Shown: positions 11,358 to 21,980 of the stretch, piece after piece
Layout of the letters: each line of letters opens with the position of its first letter
Numbering within the stretch: the first letter of the stretch is position 1
Assembly: GCA_012064385.1 (NCBI GenBank)
Contig: QRDG01000531.1
Span: 1,415,168-1,479,167 of the forward strand
DNA from: Puccinellia tenuiflora
Lineage: Eukaryota; Streptophyta; Magnoliopsida; Poales; Poaceae
DNA: 64,000 bases
Direction of reading: 5' to 3'
Made by a program: the position numbers and the translations under genes
The notes under the pieces: generated by a model
Told to the model about the DNA's origin: nothing
Seen by the model: the letters and a program-made list of their open reading frames with translations, nothing else
Databases searched by the model: none

Positions 11358-13772
11358 GCAGCCAGCCGAATCCACAAAGCATCACACAGCCAAGCACATC
11401 ACACACATTTCTGAAAATGTTCATCATCAAGAACATTAGCCACATCAAATCTTGCAGCTAGAACTATACACCTTAGGAAATTTGAAGCAGCTAGGAGGAG
11501 CAGGCTATCCACAAGACGCAGGTTGTCAGTATAGCCAGAAGACCAAGCTACTCAGCAGCAGCAGGTTGATCTTTTGAGTGTTAGGCAGAGAAGGAGAGAG
11601 TTAGCTAACTCTGATAATGACAGAGCCAAGCTAAGCATGTTTGCATGCATGGAAGGGGAAGTGAGGAATATCTGTTCTTATCAGAACCATGTTGAACATG
11701 GATTATGCTAAGGATAGATAAGAGGGAAGTGAAGCACCTGTTTTTTTATTAAATACACAAGCCAGTAGCCTAGCATCTCTGTCACTAGAAGAAGCACAGG
11801 AAAGCATAAGAAAAGAATTTTCCAAAAACTAATTATGTTAGCCAGCTTCTGTGTAACTCCAGTGGAGGCATCACAGCATGCATAGCTAATTTTCTTTAGC
11901 CACAGAGATATTTCCACACCATTTCACAGCACAGAGCACAAGCCATAGCAGCAAATTAAGCCAAAGCCCTATTCTTTCTTCTCCAATCATTTTTGCCAGA
12001 GCAAATCATCAAAATTAATTCCAATCTTCACCCCTCACACCTCAGATAAATATACAAGCAACATGGCATCACATATTTTTCAACCAAGCAGAACAAAAAT
12101 AAGGCACCAGTAGAACTTTTGCTAAGTACCAGTGAGAAAATCTTGAGCAGCATAGGGGACGGAGACGGCCGGAGCACGCCGGAATCAGTCGGCGACGACG
12201 GAGGCGAAAAGGGGATCGTGTCGACCACGGGAGCGAGAGAGGAAGAGAGCGAGAAGAGGGGAGAAGAGAGTGGGCCGGATTGGTTGGTCCCACCGAACCG
12301 GTACGAGTTGACCTGGTTCAACTCAGTAAACCAGGGACTTGTTTGTAATTTCTAAAAATTTGCTGAATTCAAATCAAATCTAAATTTTAACACAAATTTT
12401 AAAGCCAAAACAAGAGTCCTAAAAATCAGATAAAAATATGTTTTTAACTCAAAATTTTGCAAGGATTTCAAAAATGATTTTTATTTGATTTATTGAAAAA
12501 TATTTCTTGAGTGAAAAATTCAAAGATCCTTAAGTGGAAATGATTTGAATTATTTTCCAAAATATTCAAAGATCCTTAAGTGGACATGATTTGAATGGTT
12601 TTTAATATTCAAGGATCCTTCAGTGGAAATGAATTGAATTATTTTCTTAAAGTAAAATAAATTACTATTCTGTGAATGACTGTCCCGTAACTCATCCTAG
12701 GTAAAACACACAAAAAGGGAAAATTCATCTTAAAATATGAAGGGGGGGAATTTTCCAAAACCTTTAAAAATCATTTCATCTATGCATAATAGCATAAATT
12801 GGATTTTCAAACATTGTCTTATAAAGACAATGATGTTGATTTTCAGAACACGAGGTTCACGAATCGCCGGAAGCTTTAGACTGCACTACTTGTCAGTCTC
12901 AAGGCAAGTTCATTCTTGCATACCGTTTGATGTATTTTTATCAAAGTACTTGTAAAGTTACCTATACGTTCCTTTCACTTGCATCAAAAAGAAAAAGTAT
13001 TTTTGAATGATGTGGTATATACTATTGGTTGGCGATGGAACAATGGTAAGATGAATAGGTACGGTGTTCCATCGTATGGGAAGGTATATATCCTTAGGAA
13101 CTAATAACCCCTGTTCCAGTGATCCTTTCGCCGTAGTAAAAGCATCAACCAACGGACTTTGTATGGGCGGGGTCAGTCAGAGGCTTCTTTTCTCATCCGC
13201 ATATCCTCGGCAGGCCTACACCGGGTTGGGTCGTTGCGGCGGCCAATAGCGTGGAAGCGCGTGCTCTTCCTGCCCGACGGGGTAATTGGTGGGGAAGCTT
13301 GGGAGGGGTGTTGGGTATGCGTGGAACATGATTCCCCTACCGCATCACAAATGGGCGAATGTGTGTTGATTTGGGAGAAGCTCCACATGACTGGATGTCC
13401 TGAGTCTTGGCTATAACACTCATGGAGTGTAAAGAGAGCATATATAAGGCCAGGCAACTGTTGGGTAAAGTGATGCAACTCTGCAGAGTCAAATAACAAA
13501 TTTGTGATTTCACAACCGTGTTCCCGGTATGGAACTACGAGATCGAGGCCGGAATGGAGTCCCATTTGGATTCACAAGACCGGTGGAGACTGTGGACATA
13601 GTTTTCAGAATAAAATCAATCTTTTGAAGAAATGTTTACAAAAACTTGCATCTATGCCAAAGACCTGAGGTTTTGGCAGTAACTAGTGCATGATACACCT
13701 TATCTATATATATTCAGAACTTGCTGAGTAACGCTGTTGCTCACCCTTTCCCTTTTGACCCCATGCTTAGAC

Positions 13773-13913
13773 TTTGAGGAGGTAATCAAGGAGAGTTATG
13801 GAGCTTACCATGAGGACGAGGTGTACTACGAGGAACCTGATCTATCAGGAGGGGTGGAAGGCGTCGACTACCTGATTGCTTATGGAGGCGATGATGATGA
13901 GCCCGAGACTTAG
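13773..13913 (+). other. Acidic 46-codon open frame near the end of the 5' LTR of C
   Basis: Open from TTT at 13773 to TAG at 13911. It encodes an acidic, Tyr-rich peptide (AYHEDEVYYEEPDL, then YGGDDDEPET). A CCATGCTTAG directly upstream looks like a splice acceptor. The 3' LTR copy (ending at 44675) keeps the peptide with few changes but has a TAA just upstream and lacks the AG. No start codon of its own. Confidence 0.35.
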
Positions 13914-14244
13914 TCTCCTATCTTAGGGGCAGGGCCGAGCAATTCTAGACTAGTACTACTTAGGTTGTTGAGCCCAATGGTTCTTAGTTTGCTTCTTTCT
14001 ATCGTTAATAAGTTGACCTCAGTCAACCGTACTGTAGTTGAAATTCCTCCCATGTCGGAGGAAGACGTTGAAGCTTTTGTACATTTCTGGCTTGTAATCT
14101 TTAGCAGTGTGTAATAAAGTGGACCCGCAATGTTTCTGTTGTACTACTCTGAGGGATGTAATATTTACGGATAGGTCCTTCCGTGGATGTTATGTCAACG
14201 ACTTGTACACTACAATATGCAGTGGTGTGCGGGGTCACCGCAGG

Positions 14245-14256
14245 TGGTATCAGAGC
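14245..14256 (+). promoter_or_regulatory. Primer binding site of element C
   Basis: TGGTATCAGAGC, the common plant initiator-Met tRNA PBS, two bases after the LTR. Confidence 0.85.
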
Positions 14257-14424
14257 AATTGCTAGACCTTAGGTTGGAAACCTATTAAAGGGAAAGCCTG
14301 TAGGGTAATAGATTTTTCTAGGCCGTAATGAATTTTATATTGTTATGATGGCTATTCACTTGAGAATAACATTATCATGCATATAATACTTCATTCTTAC
14401 CAATACTTTTCTTTGTATATCAGG

Positions 14425-15645
14425 ATGGAAAACCGATTCCCCAAGCGAAGCGTCCGAATCCGAAGTATGTCATTAGGAAGAGGAGTGTTCCGAGGAAATT
14501 GGGCGGTAGTGTTGGAGCAAATGATCAACTATTTGGGGGTTGAAGCTAAAGTAGTGGTTAAGACTCTTAGCTACTATGATGGATCAGCCTTAGCCAAATA
14601 TCGTGTTGCACTCAAGCTTCCGTCTGAGCTTAAGATGGGTTTGAAGATGCCATATGGAGAAGCCAAGCATGTGGAGATAGCATTCCATATTGCAGTAGTC
14701 AAAGCCATTACCAATATTAGAACAGCCAAATCCAAGGAGTTGGAAGGAACCCTGTTTCATGCAATCCCAAGTGCCATCTATCGACAAGAGATAGATGTGG
14801 ATTACTTAGCTTTTGCACGCACTAACCCTCGTGACGCTGCTGTTTTTCTTGAGAGTTGCGTCAAGCTTATCCGAACCTACCACAAATCCTTTAGCATTTT
14901 GTCCGATGAGATGGAGATTATGGTAGAGCAGTTTTCTAGCCCCGATGCTATCCAGGAGCGCTGTGACATGCTCATGTATGAAGCCCGTATGGGTCATACT
15001 GATCCACCATCCACTCCAGTTACCTATGTTGATGAGACTGCACCTCCTGAAACCCCAGTTTTCGCCACTTATTCTCCAGCACACCCAGACTATGTTCTTG
15101 TGGGAGAAGTGGAGGAACGCCAGAGTACTGAACCCGAAGCTTCCTATTCCGCTGGATGGGATGAGGAACCCTACCAGGGAACTTCAAGTGATCCTATAGT
15201 CATCAAAGGTGATGATGGCGAGGAGGAAGTTGAGAGTAAATTACCTAGAAGGAAGCCAAAGCTAGGCCGGTCAGGTAATCCTATTCTGATCAATTCAGAT
15301 GGGAAGGATGAAGAGGATGGATATGGTTATAAGTCAAGATATAACCAGGGGGCGAGTACGTCAAGGCAACCCAAGTTAGAACCTATAGAAGAGCCTCGGA
15401 GTTATTTCTGTAGCACCAGTAATATTCCTTCGGGAGCTGAGGACTTTGGGGGTGAGTACGGTGATGAAGCGGAGGTTGTATCAATACCTAGACAGTTACT
15501 TAATGTGACTGATTGGAACTTAGAAGCATCACCATCTGACCCTGATTACCAGCCATCCGGTAAGAAGAAGATTCCTTTACCTGGATTTCTGAGGAGAACT
15601 GGTCGCAACAAGTGGTGGAAGCTGGGAAAGTTCACGGAGAAGTGA
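14425..15645 (+). CDS. ORF0 of element C: leader protein with dsRBD-like N-terminus
   Basis: An intact 406-codon frame between PBS and the place of gag. The ATG at 14425 follows a splice-acceptor-like TTTGTATATCAG; an upstream in-frame ATG at 14377 lies in what looks like intron. Residues 25-99 fit the order of a double-stranded-RNA-binding domain: helix (VVLEQMINYL), strands (KYRVALKLP), loop, then a helix with regular Ala (AKHVEIAFHIAVVKAI). The C-terminal half is acidic and low-complexity, with two hydrophobic-acidic motifs (DPIVIKGDDGEEE and NPILINSDGKDEED) that look like SUMO-interacting motifs. There is no zinc knuckle and no gag core, so this is not Gag. Element F has a similar ORF in the same position. 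RNA binding is inference only; no database support was obtained. Confidence 0.7.
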   Translation: MENRFPKRSVRIRSMSLGRGVFRGNWAVVLEQMINYLGVEAKVVVKTLSYYDGSALAKYRVALKLPSELKMGLKMPYGEAKHVEIAFHIAVVKAITNIRTAKSKELEGTLFHAIPSAIYRQEIDVDYLAFARTNPRDAAVFLESCVKLIRTYHKSFSILSDEMEIMVEQFSSPDAIQERCDMLMYEARMGHTDPPSTPVTYVDETAPPETPVFATYSPAHPDYVLVGEVEERQSTEPEASYSAGWDEEPYQGTSSDPIVIKGDDGEEEVESKLPRRKPKLGRSGNPILINSDGKDEEDGYGYKSRYNQGASTSRQPKLEPIEEPRSYFCSTSNIPSGAEDFGGEYGDEAEVVSIPRQLLNVTDWNLEASPSDPDYQPSGKKKIPLPGFLRRTGRNKWWKLGKFTEK

Positions 15646-15931
15646 GGTTAATCCGAAAGTGGAATAGTAGTATCCCTATGTAACATATAGAGGATTGTAG
15701 TGTGTACGGTGTGGTTGTATGGTAGCAATAAGTGAGGCCTACTCACTTTAGAGGTGTTACAATTCTGTACCCATGTTTGTAACCCTACATGTATAATACA
15801 TGGTATATGTTTGAAATGTTTTGGTTTCTTGGATTTTTCTGGATTTCAATGTGTGACTAGTTTTTGCGCATGAAGACGAACTCAAAGTGCATATGCATAT
15901 GTAACGATGAGTTCTAATTCATTGTGGCAGN
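15646..15931 (+). other. Element C spacer ending at a single N
   Basis: AT-rich sequence after ORF0 with no coding frame, presumably the ORF0-gag spacer. An undetermined base at 15931 joins it abruptly to GC-rich element D on the other strand. This may be an assembly join as well as, or instead of, a biological one. Confidence 0.6.
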
Positions 15932-17562
15932 GGCTCGCCCGGCTTGCATTACGCGGAGGGCTTGGAGTCCTTTGTCGTCGTGGAGGGTGTATGTATTTGG
16001 AAGGGTTATCTCCCTCTTTGCGCGGTGGAGGCGGCGGTGGAGGTGGCATATGACCTCTGTTATCCTCCCTTCGGGGTTGATTTTCCCCTTCACATCGTCG
16101 CTCCTGACGGGGTTGCGCCGCCTTTTCCTTGCAAGCGTCCTCCTTTCTCTCTCGGCTCCGATGTCTTTCCCGACCAACCTCACGATGGCGAGAAGAACCT
16201 GTCCGAGACTCCGCACCTCTAGGCTGCTTGTCCTTCGGATCCTTGCTGCCTTTGATGTGACTACTTGAGCCGGCCGGGTCATCGTCTAGGTCGGCCGGGG
16301 CAGCAGCTATTGGCTTGTTGGCGGCTGACTTGCAAAGGCGAGAATTGTCAACAAGCCGTCCTATTTTGACTTGCGAATCGTTTTGCTGCTGCTATGCAAC
16401 CTCCAGTAGATAAGCCGAATACTTAAGCCGAGCGTCACGATCCAATGATTTATTGAACATGACCTCTTGGGCAGCCTCCATGTTCTTGGCTGGGGTATTG
16501 AAGTAACACAAATTTGTCACCGGGTCGCGTCGGTGGTGGTACTTCCTCCAGACTGAATCTACATGATCGGCTTCCCACTTGCTGCGGAAATCCAACCTCT
16601 TATGCAGGTTCTTATCACGAGCCGGACGGAAGACATCGTCAGCCCCCTTTTCTCTCTGCTTTCGGATGAACTCTGTTTCCTTGTTTGTGAGCTCAACTTC
16701 ACGCTCTACTATCTGGGCGGCTTGCTCCTCAAGTAGGGCGCGGCGCTTCTCAATGTTGTCCAGCGATGCGTTCGGAGGGAGTGGCGTTAACAATTGCTTG
16801 TAGCTTGCCATTTTTCTTTTGTGCTCCCTCTCCGCCGCCTCGCCGGTCTCAGTGTTAATGTTGTCTCCTCCAGCCGGCACTCTATCTGTCCCCTTCAATG
16901 GAGCCAGTGGCGGCACGAAATCCGTCTTGAGATTTCCGGCTTGCGGAGTTTTTTCTTCGCCATTGGCAGCTTTCGAGGTGTTGGGGTCGTCATTAGGATC
17001 CGAGATATTTCCCATCAAGACCTCGACAGGGCGTCCCAAGTAGGACGCAACCTTCCGACTGAAATCATCGGATTCTCCTTCAGATTCAGGGTCTTGCTCC
17101 ATAGGAGCGGTGTCCACTGATCCGGCTTCTGAATCTGCCTCCATCTGCAAGGCAGGGAGGATTGACTCAGGTAGTGTCGTCGACTCGTTTGAGCCGGATT
17201 CTCCAGCCATGCCGATGAAGTGGGAACCCGGCGCCGCCCCTGAGGTTGCGTCATCTTCGGAGTCCTCATCGTCAGCATCAAACGCTAGATCCAGATCAGC
17301 TAGCTCCTCAGAGTTCAGATCCGATGCGTCTTCAATGTTGTAGGGGTGGGCGGTGGGCAAGCTCGATGTGAAACCGAGATCGTCCAAAGCCTGGGAGGTG
17401 AAGCCGACGAAGATGTCGAAGCCGCCGATGGAGATAGTGGACCAGCCGGCTTTGCCGGCGTCCAGAGGCCATTGTTTAAGACGTAGCTCACCATGCCGAC
17501 CGCGATGGTGTCGCCGACTCCGCCTGCAGCTCCTGGACAAATCGAAACCCCAAAGGTCTCTG
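15932..17562 (-). pseudogene. gag: Gag N-terminal region of element D
   Basis: Coding sense begins near the PBS. Two frames are needed at the start (VLNNGLWTP in one, then GKAGWSTISIGGFDIFVGF in another), so a frameshift lies near 17465. Then an acidic segment (DLDLAFDADDEDSEDD), a Glu/Arg-rich coiled-coil segment (IVEREVELTNKETEFIRKQR) and a basic region (RKYHHRRDPVTNLCYF). A TAG at 16392-16394 sits at the edge of a CAG run encoding Gln. The frame continues beyond it as Arg-rich sequence up to the N at 15931. I see no capsid core or zinc knuckle, so only the N-terminal extension is left. Family assignment rests on the PBS and layout. Confidence 0.6.
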
Positions 17563-17580
17563 GCCCCACGGTGGGCGCCA
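17563..17580 (-). promoter_or_regulatory. Primer binding site of element D
   Basis: On the minus strand TGGCGCCCACCGTGGGGC, two bases inside the LTR end. A TGGCGCC-type PBS is usual for Tat and Athila elements; the exact tRNA was not determined. Confidence 0.75.
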
Positions 17581-17582
17581 AC

Positions 17583-18124
17583 TGTCATGGTATTGTCGAA
17601 TCTAGCCGCGGCAGGGGTACCATCGAGCTAGGTAGAGCGAGGGGTTTTGGAGAAGTTGGGGATTCCGGCTTCGGGATTGACGCAAGTTTACCCAGCTTCG
17701 GATCACACGACGGTGGGCGTGATCCTACGTGCTGCTATAAATCACTATATAGGCAATATCACCGAGTTACAGTGAGATCTCGCTGAGATTGAGGTTCTCG
17801 TCGAGATGACTTGTATCAAGAGTGCGTGCCCTAGGGCATCCCGTAGGCCGGCTTATAAAGGCGTCCGGCCTAGGGCTTACAGGAGAAAACCTACCGACTA
17901 AGTCAGAGTCCTAAACTAATCTAGCTTGGGCTTTGTCTTGTGGGCCAAGTCTTCCGCAATACCAGCCGCCTTCTGGAACCTTCCTTAGCCGGATGGGCCT
18001 CCTGCGCTTCATCATACTGGGCCGCCCGATAAGCCGGAATACGGCTTATCACCACTATGGGCTACCCTGGTATTCTGGCTTAGCTCCATATCCGTGAGGA
18101 TACCCGTTCGGCATAACCCCAACA
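17583..18124 (-). repeat. 5' LTR of element D (542 bp)
   Basis: On the minus strand it starts TGTTGGGGTTATGCCGAACG and ends CCATGACA next to the PBS. Plus-strand pol sense of element C resumes right after 18124, which fixes the outer edge. Confidence 0.8.
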
Positions 18125-21087
18125 CTCAGCTAAAAGCAGATCTGCAATTAAACTCCTTGAGTAAGGAAAAATTGGAAGAGATTTCGGTAGTAAGGGAGTT
18201 TCCGGATGTGTTTCCCGAAGAATTACCTGGAATGCCACCAGACCGAGAAATTGAGTTTACTATAGATTTAATTCCTGGTACTGCACCTATTGCACAACCA
18301 CCATATAAGATGGGACCCAAGGAATTGGTTAGTTAAAGGAGCAACTGGATGAATTGGAAGCCAAAGGATTCATAAGAGAAAGTGTATCCCCTTGGGGAGC
18401 ACCGGTAATATTTGTGGATAAAAGGGATGGAGGACGAAGAATGTGTGGAGATTTCCGTAACCTAAACAATGTTACAATCAAGAATAAGTACCCTTTACCA
18501 AGGATACAAGATTTGTTTGATCAAGTTAGAGGAGCCGGAGTATTTTCCAAAATCGATTTAAGATCAGGATATCATCAGATAAAGATCAAAGCTGAGGATA
18601 TTCCGAAAACTGGATTTGTATCACGATACGGACATCATGAGTACTTAGTGGTACCATTTGGATTGACCAATGCACCAGCTATATTCATGAATTTGATGAA
18701 CAAGATTTTCATGCCATGTTTGGATAAGTTCGTGATAGTATTCATAGATGATATACTGATTTACTCCCGAACTAAAGAAGAACATGCACGGCATTTGAGA
18801 ATAGTACTACAAACATTAAGAGAATGCTAGTTATATGCCAAATTCAGCAAGTGTGAATTTTGGTTAGACCAAGTGGAATTTCTTGGACATGTGATCAGCA
18901 AAGAAGGAATTGCTGTAAATCCGGAGAAAGTAAAAGCAGTATTAGAGTGGAAAGTACCTAAGAATCCTAAGAAAATAAGAGCATTTCTAGGAATGGCCGG
19001 ATACTATAGAAGATTCATTGAAGGATTTTCAAAAATAGCTGGACCCATGACCAAGTTGCTTAGAAAGAATGTTCCGTTTGAATGGACCGAGAAATGCGAG
19101 CAAAGACAACACCAGTTTTGGCCGTACCTGAGACCGGAAAAGATTATACGGTGTACTGTGATGCATCCAAAAATGGATTAGGATGTGTATTAATGCAAGA
19201 TCATAAGGTCATTGCATATGGATCCAGGCAATTGAAACCCCATGAACTCAACTACCCAACACATGATTTGGAATTAGCCGCAGTAGTTTATGCGTTGAAG
19301 CAGTGGAGACATTTTCTTTATGGAGCAAAGTGTGAGCTATACACAGATCATAAGAGTTTGAAATATTTCTTCACCCAGAAGGAGTTAAATATGAGGCAAA
19401 GAAGATGGTTGGAATTGATTAAGGATTATGATTTAATGATTAATTATACACCCGGAAAGGCTAATGTGGTAGCAGATGCTTTAAGCCGGAAAGTCACTTG
19501 TAATCCTTTAATGGAACAAGGGATGCCCAAAGAATTAGAAGGGAGATAGAGAGGTTCCAGATAGAGATTTGGGACGGATCAACACTAAATAGTATTATGG
19601 CAATGGATATTGTTGGAGAGATTAACATGGATTTGAAAGCAAACATAATATCTCATCAAGAAGAAGATGAATTCCTAGCAGAAGAGATCAGGAGAATTCA
19701 GGAAGGGAGAAGATCTGAGTTTACTTTAAAGACTGAAGATGGATCTTTGTGGTTTCATGAGAGAATTTGTGTTCCAGATATCAAGGAAATTAAGAGTATC
19801 ATACTTAAGGAAGCACACGAAACACGTTATTCTATACATCCTGGGAGTAGTAAGATGTATATGGATTTGAAAAAGATATTTTGGTGGAATAATATGAAAA
19901 GAGAAATTGCAAGATATGTGGCAGAGTGTCATACTTGTAGTCAAGTGAAGGCTGAACAGCAAAGACCAGCCGGATTATTACAACCTTTGCCTATTCCCAA
20001 ATGGAAATGGGAAGACATAAGTATGGATTTTATCACAGGATTACCCAAAACAAGGAAAAATAAGGATGCAATTTGGGTGATTGTGGACCGATTAACCAAA
20101 AGTGCTCATTTTCTTGCTATCAATCAGAAAGATACAGCGGAAACTTTGATTGAAATCTATGTGAAAGAGATAGTAAGTAAGCATGGAGTACCTTTAACAA
20201 TAGTTTCAGATAGAGGATCTATCTTTACTTCAGCTTTTTGGAAGCACTTGCATAAGAGATTAGGTTCAGATCTTAATTTTAGTACCGCATACCATCCTCA
20301 AACTGGAGGACAGACTGAACGGACAAATCAAATACTGGAGGATATGCTGAGAGCATGTGTTCTAGATTTTGGAGGATCGTGGGATGAACACTTAGCATTA
20401 GCAGAATTCTCTTACAACAACAGTTATCAAAGTAGCATACAAATGGCACCATTTGAGGCTTTATATGGAAGAAAATATAGATCGCCAATATGTTGGTTTG
20501 AAGTAGGGGAAAGTAAGGAGTTTGCACCGGAGTATATCAAAGAACAGCAAGTAATAGTCGATATTATCCGAGATCGCTTGAAAATAGCTCAGAGTAGACA
20601 AAATAGTTATGCAGATCTTACCCGAAGAAAATGGGAGCCCCAATTACAGGATATGGTATATTTAAGAGTTAGTCCGACGAAAGGAGTGAAAAGGTTTGGA
20701 GTAAAAGGAAAATTGAGTCCAAGGTATATTGGACCATTCCGTGTATTAAGTCAAAAAGGAACTGTAGCTTTTGAATTAGAATTACCAGAGATTCTATCAC
20801 AAGTGCACAATGTGTTTCATGTGTCACAACTCCGGAAGTGGTTGAAACCACCCGAAGAACCCATTGACTATGAGAAGTTAAAATTGCAACCAGACCTATC
20901 CTATGAGGAGCAACCGGAAAAGATTTTAGCTGAAAATTGGAAAAGATTACGGAATAGAGCTATTAAATATTGTTTGGTATAGTGGAAGAATCATCCTGAA
21001 AGAGAAGCAACGTGGGAAAAAGAAGATGATCTACGACGAGACTACCCACATTTGTTCAGGTACCTCAGAAAAGAAACTTCGGGATGA
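18125..21087 (+). pseudogene. pol: Pol of element C: RT, RNase H, integrase, chromodomain (decayed)
   Basis: Domains in order: RT (VREFPDVFPEELPGMPPDRE; YIDD-type core as FIDDILIYSRT near 18750), RNase H (YCDASKNGLGCVLMQ; YTDHKSLKYF; VADALSRK), integrase (His-His-Cys-Cys finger near 19820-19940; DFITGLP, VSDRGS, GGQTERTNQ give the DDE residues) and a C-terminal chromodomain (ILAENWKRLRNRAIKY, then WKNHPEREATWE) that targets integration to chromatin. Breaks: a 1-nt loss near 18334, TAG at 18828, a small out-of-frame deletion near 19100, a 1-nt loss near 19536, TAG at 20980. Both TAGs replace a Gln expected in the family. The final stop is TGA at 21085. Dead copy. Confidence 0.9.
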
Positions 21088-21096
21088 AGTTTAGTT

Positions 21097-21110
21097 CAAG
21101 GGGGAGAGGA
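21097..21110 (+). promoter_or_regulatory. Polypurine tract of element C
   Basis: CAAGGGGGAGAGGA, immediately before TGTAATACCC and ten bases after the pol stop. Confidence 0.85.
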
Positions 21111-21980
21111 TGTAATACCCCGCAGTTATAGGTTTCGAAAGGGTAGAAATAGAAAGTTTGCATCTTTGCATTCATGCATATTTGAAAAGTCCGAATAATT
21201 TTCGCACTTTTATGCAAAAAGGACTAAGAAGACGCACTTTGACCAACGTCGATGATTTGGAAACATATCACTGACCAGTAGTCGAGACTAGTCGATATAA
21301 CCTTAGTCATCTATTTTAAAACCCTAGTTTGCAAATTAGAGGTTGGGTTATCATCCCTATTAAAATTCTGCAAAGGTAAAATTCAAAATTTAATACAATT
21401 GACATCAACACTTGTATAATTCAATCTTATTCACAATCTCAAGTTTTGATTCCAATTCTTGAATTCAAATTTTTATTTAACAAACATAAATTATCTTAGC
21501 ATTCAAAGAATTCTCATCATATCTTTTTCTTTGCAATTCAAATTCTAAACCTTCAAAAATATGGAAAATATTATCACCATCACATCTCCAGAAACAATTC
21601 TTCATACAAACTAAATTATTTTCCAACATCCAATAAATTATAATACACAATTCTGATACAAATAAATTATAATATACAATTCTGATATAAAATAAATTAT
21701 ATTATACAATTTACATCATCAGGTCCATATACAAATTTATTACAGAAAGTTAAAAAGAAAATTCCTAAACAATAATCCTGTAGCAATCTTCTGAAATCTT
21801 CAACCTGCAAAATCAAACACAATTCACAAAGAGAAGAAATTGTTAATATTAGTAATGTAGCCAAGTACTTTGGTACTGGCTGTTTGCTTTAATATTTGGC
21901 AGATTGCCAAACTCCATGAATTGGAGCTGGCATTTGAATTCAAAGACAGAACTAACTCAACTATCCAACCAGAGGCAACA
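21111..21980 (+). repeat. 3' LTR of element C, segment 1
   Basis: Matches the start of the 5' LTR from TGTAATACCCCGCAGTTATA onward. Broken at the target duplication CAACA of element F. Confidence 0.88.

Larger units (their letters stand above)
9791..14242 (+). repeat. 5' LTR of element C (4,452 bp)
   Basis: Starts TGTAATACCC, ends CACCGCA two bases before the PBS. Matches the three-part 3' LTR along its length, but lacks about 0.5 kb near 12155 that the 3' LTR has (33401-33682 plus 42665 to about 42890). Many short ORFs fall in it; apart from the acidic one near 13773 I treat them as chance. Confidence 0.9.
15932..18124 (-). mobile_element. Element D: gypsy 5' fragment (LTR, PBS, part of gag)
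   Basis: Minus-strand order is LTR (18124 to 17583), PBS, gag, then truncation at the N. Pol and the other LTR are absent. It lies between ORF0 and pol of C, replacing C's gag and protease. Confidence 0.8.

Noticed and set aside
13173..13565. A 130-codon minus-strand frame in the C LTR, also at 43937-44329.
   Set aside because: Both copies are LTR halves of one insertion, so conservation is not independent; no recognisable domain, and it is antisense to the element.
14245..14256. TGGTATCAGAG strings (14245, 28138, 52282) as possible tRNA genes.
   Set aside because: They are short primer binding sites beside LTRs; no cloverleaf or A and B boxes around them.
14377..14424. ATG at 14377 as the start of ORF0 in C.
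   Set aside because: The first 16 codons read as an AT-rich intron end with a TATATCAG acceptor, and the equivalent region in F is also leader-like.
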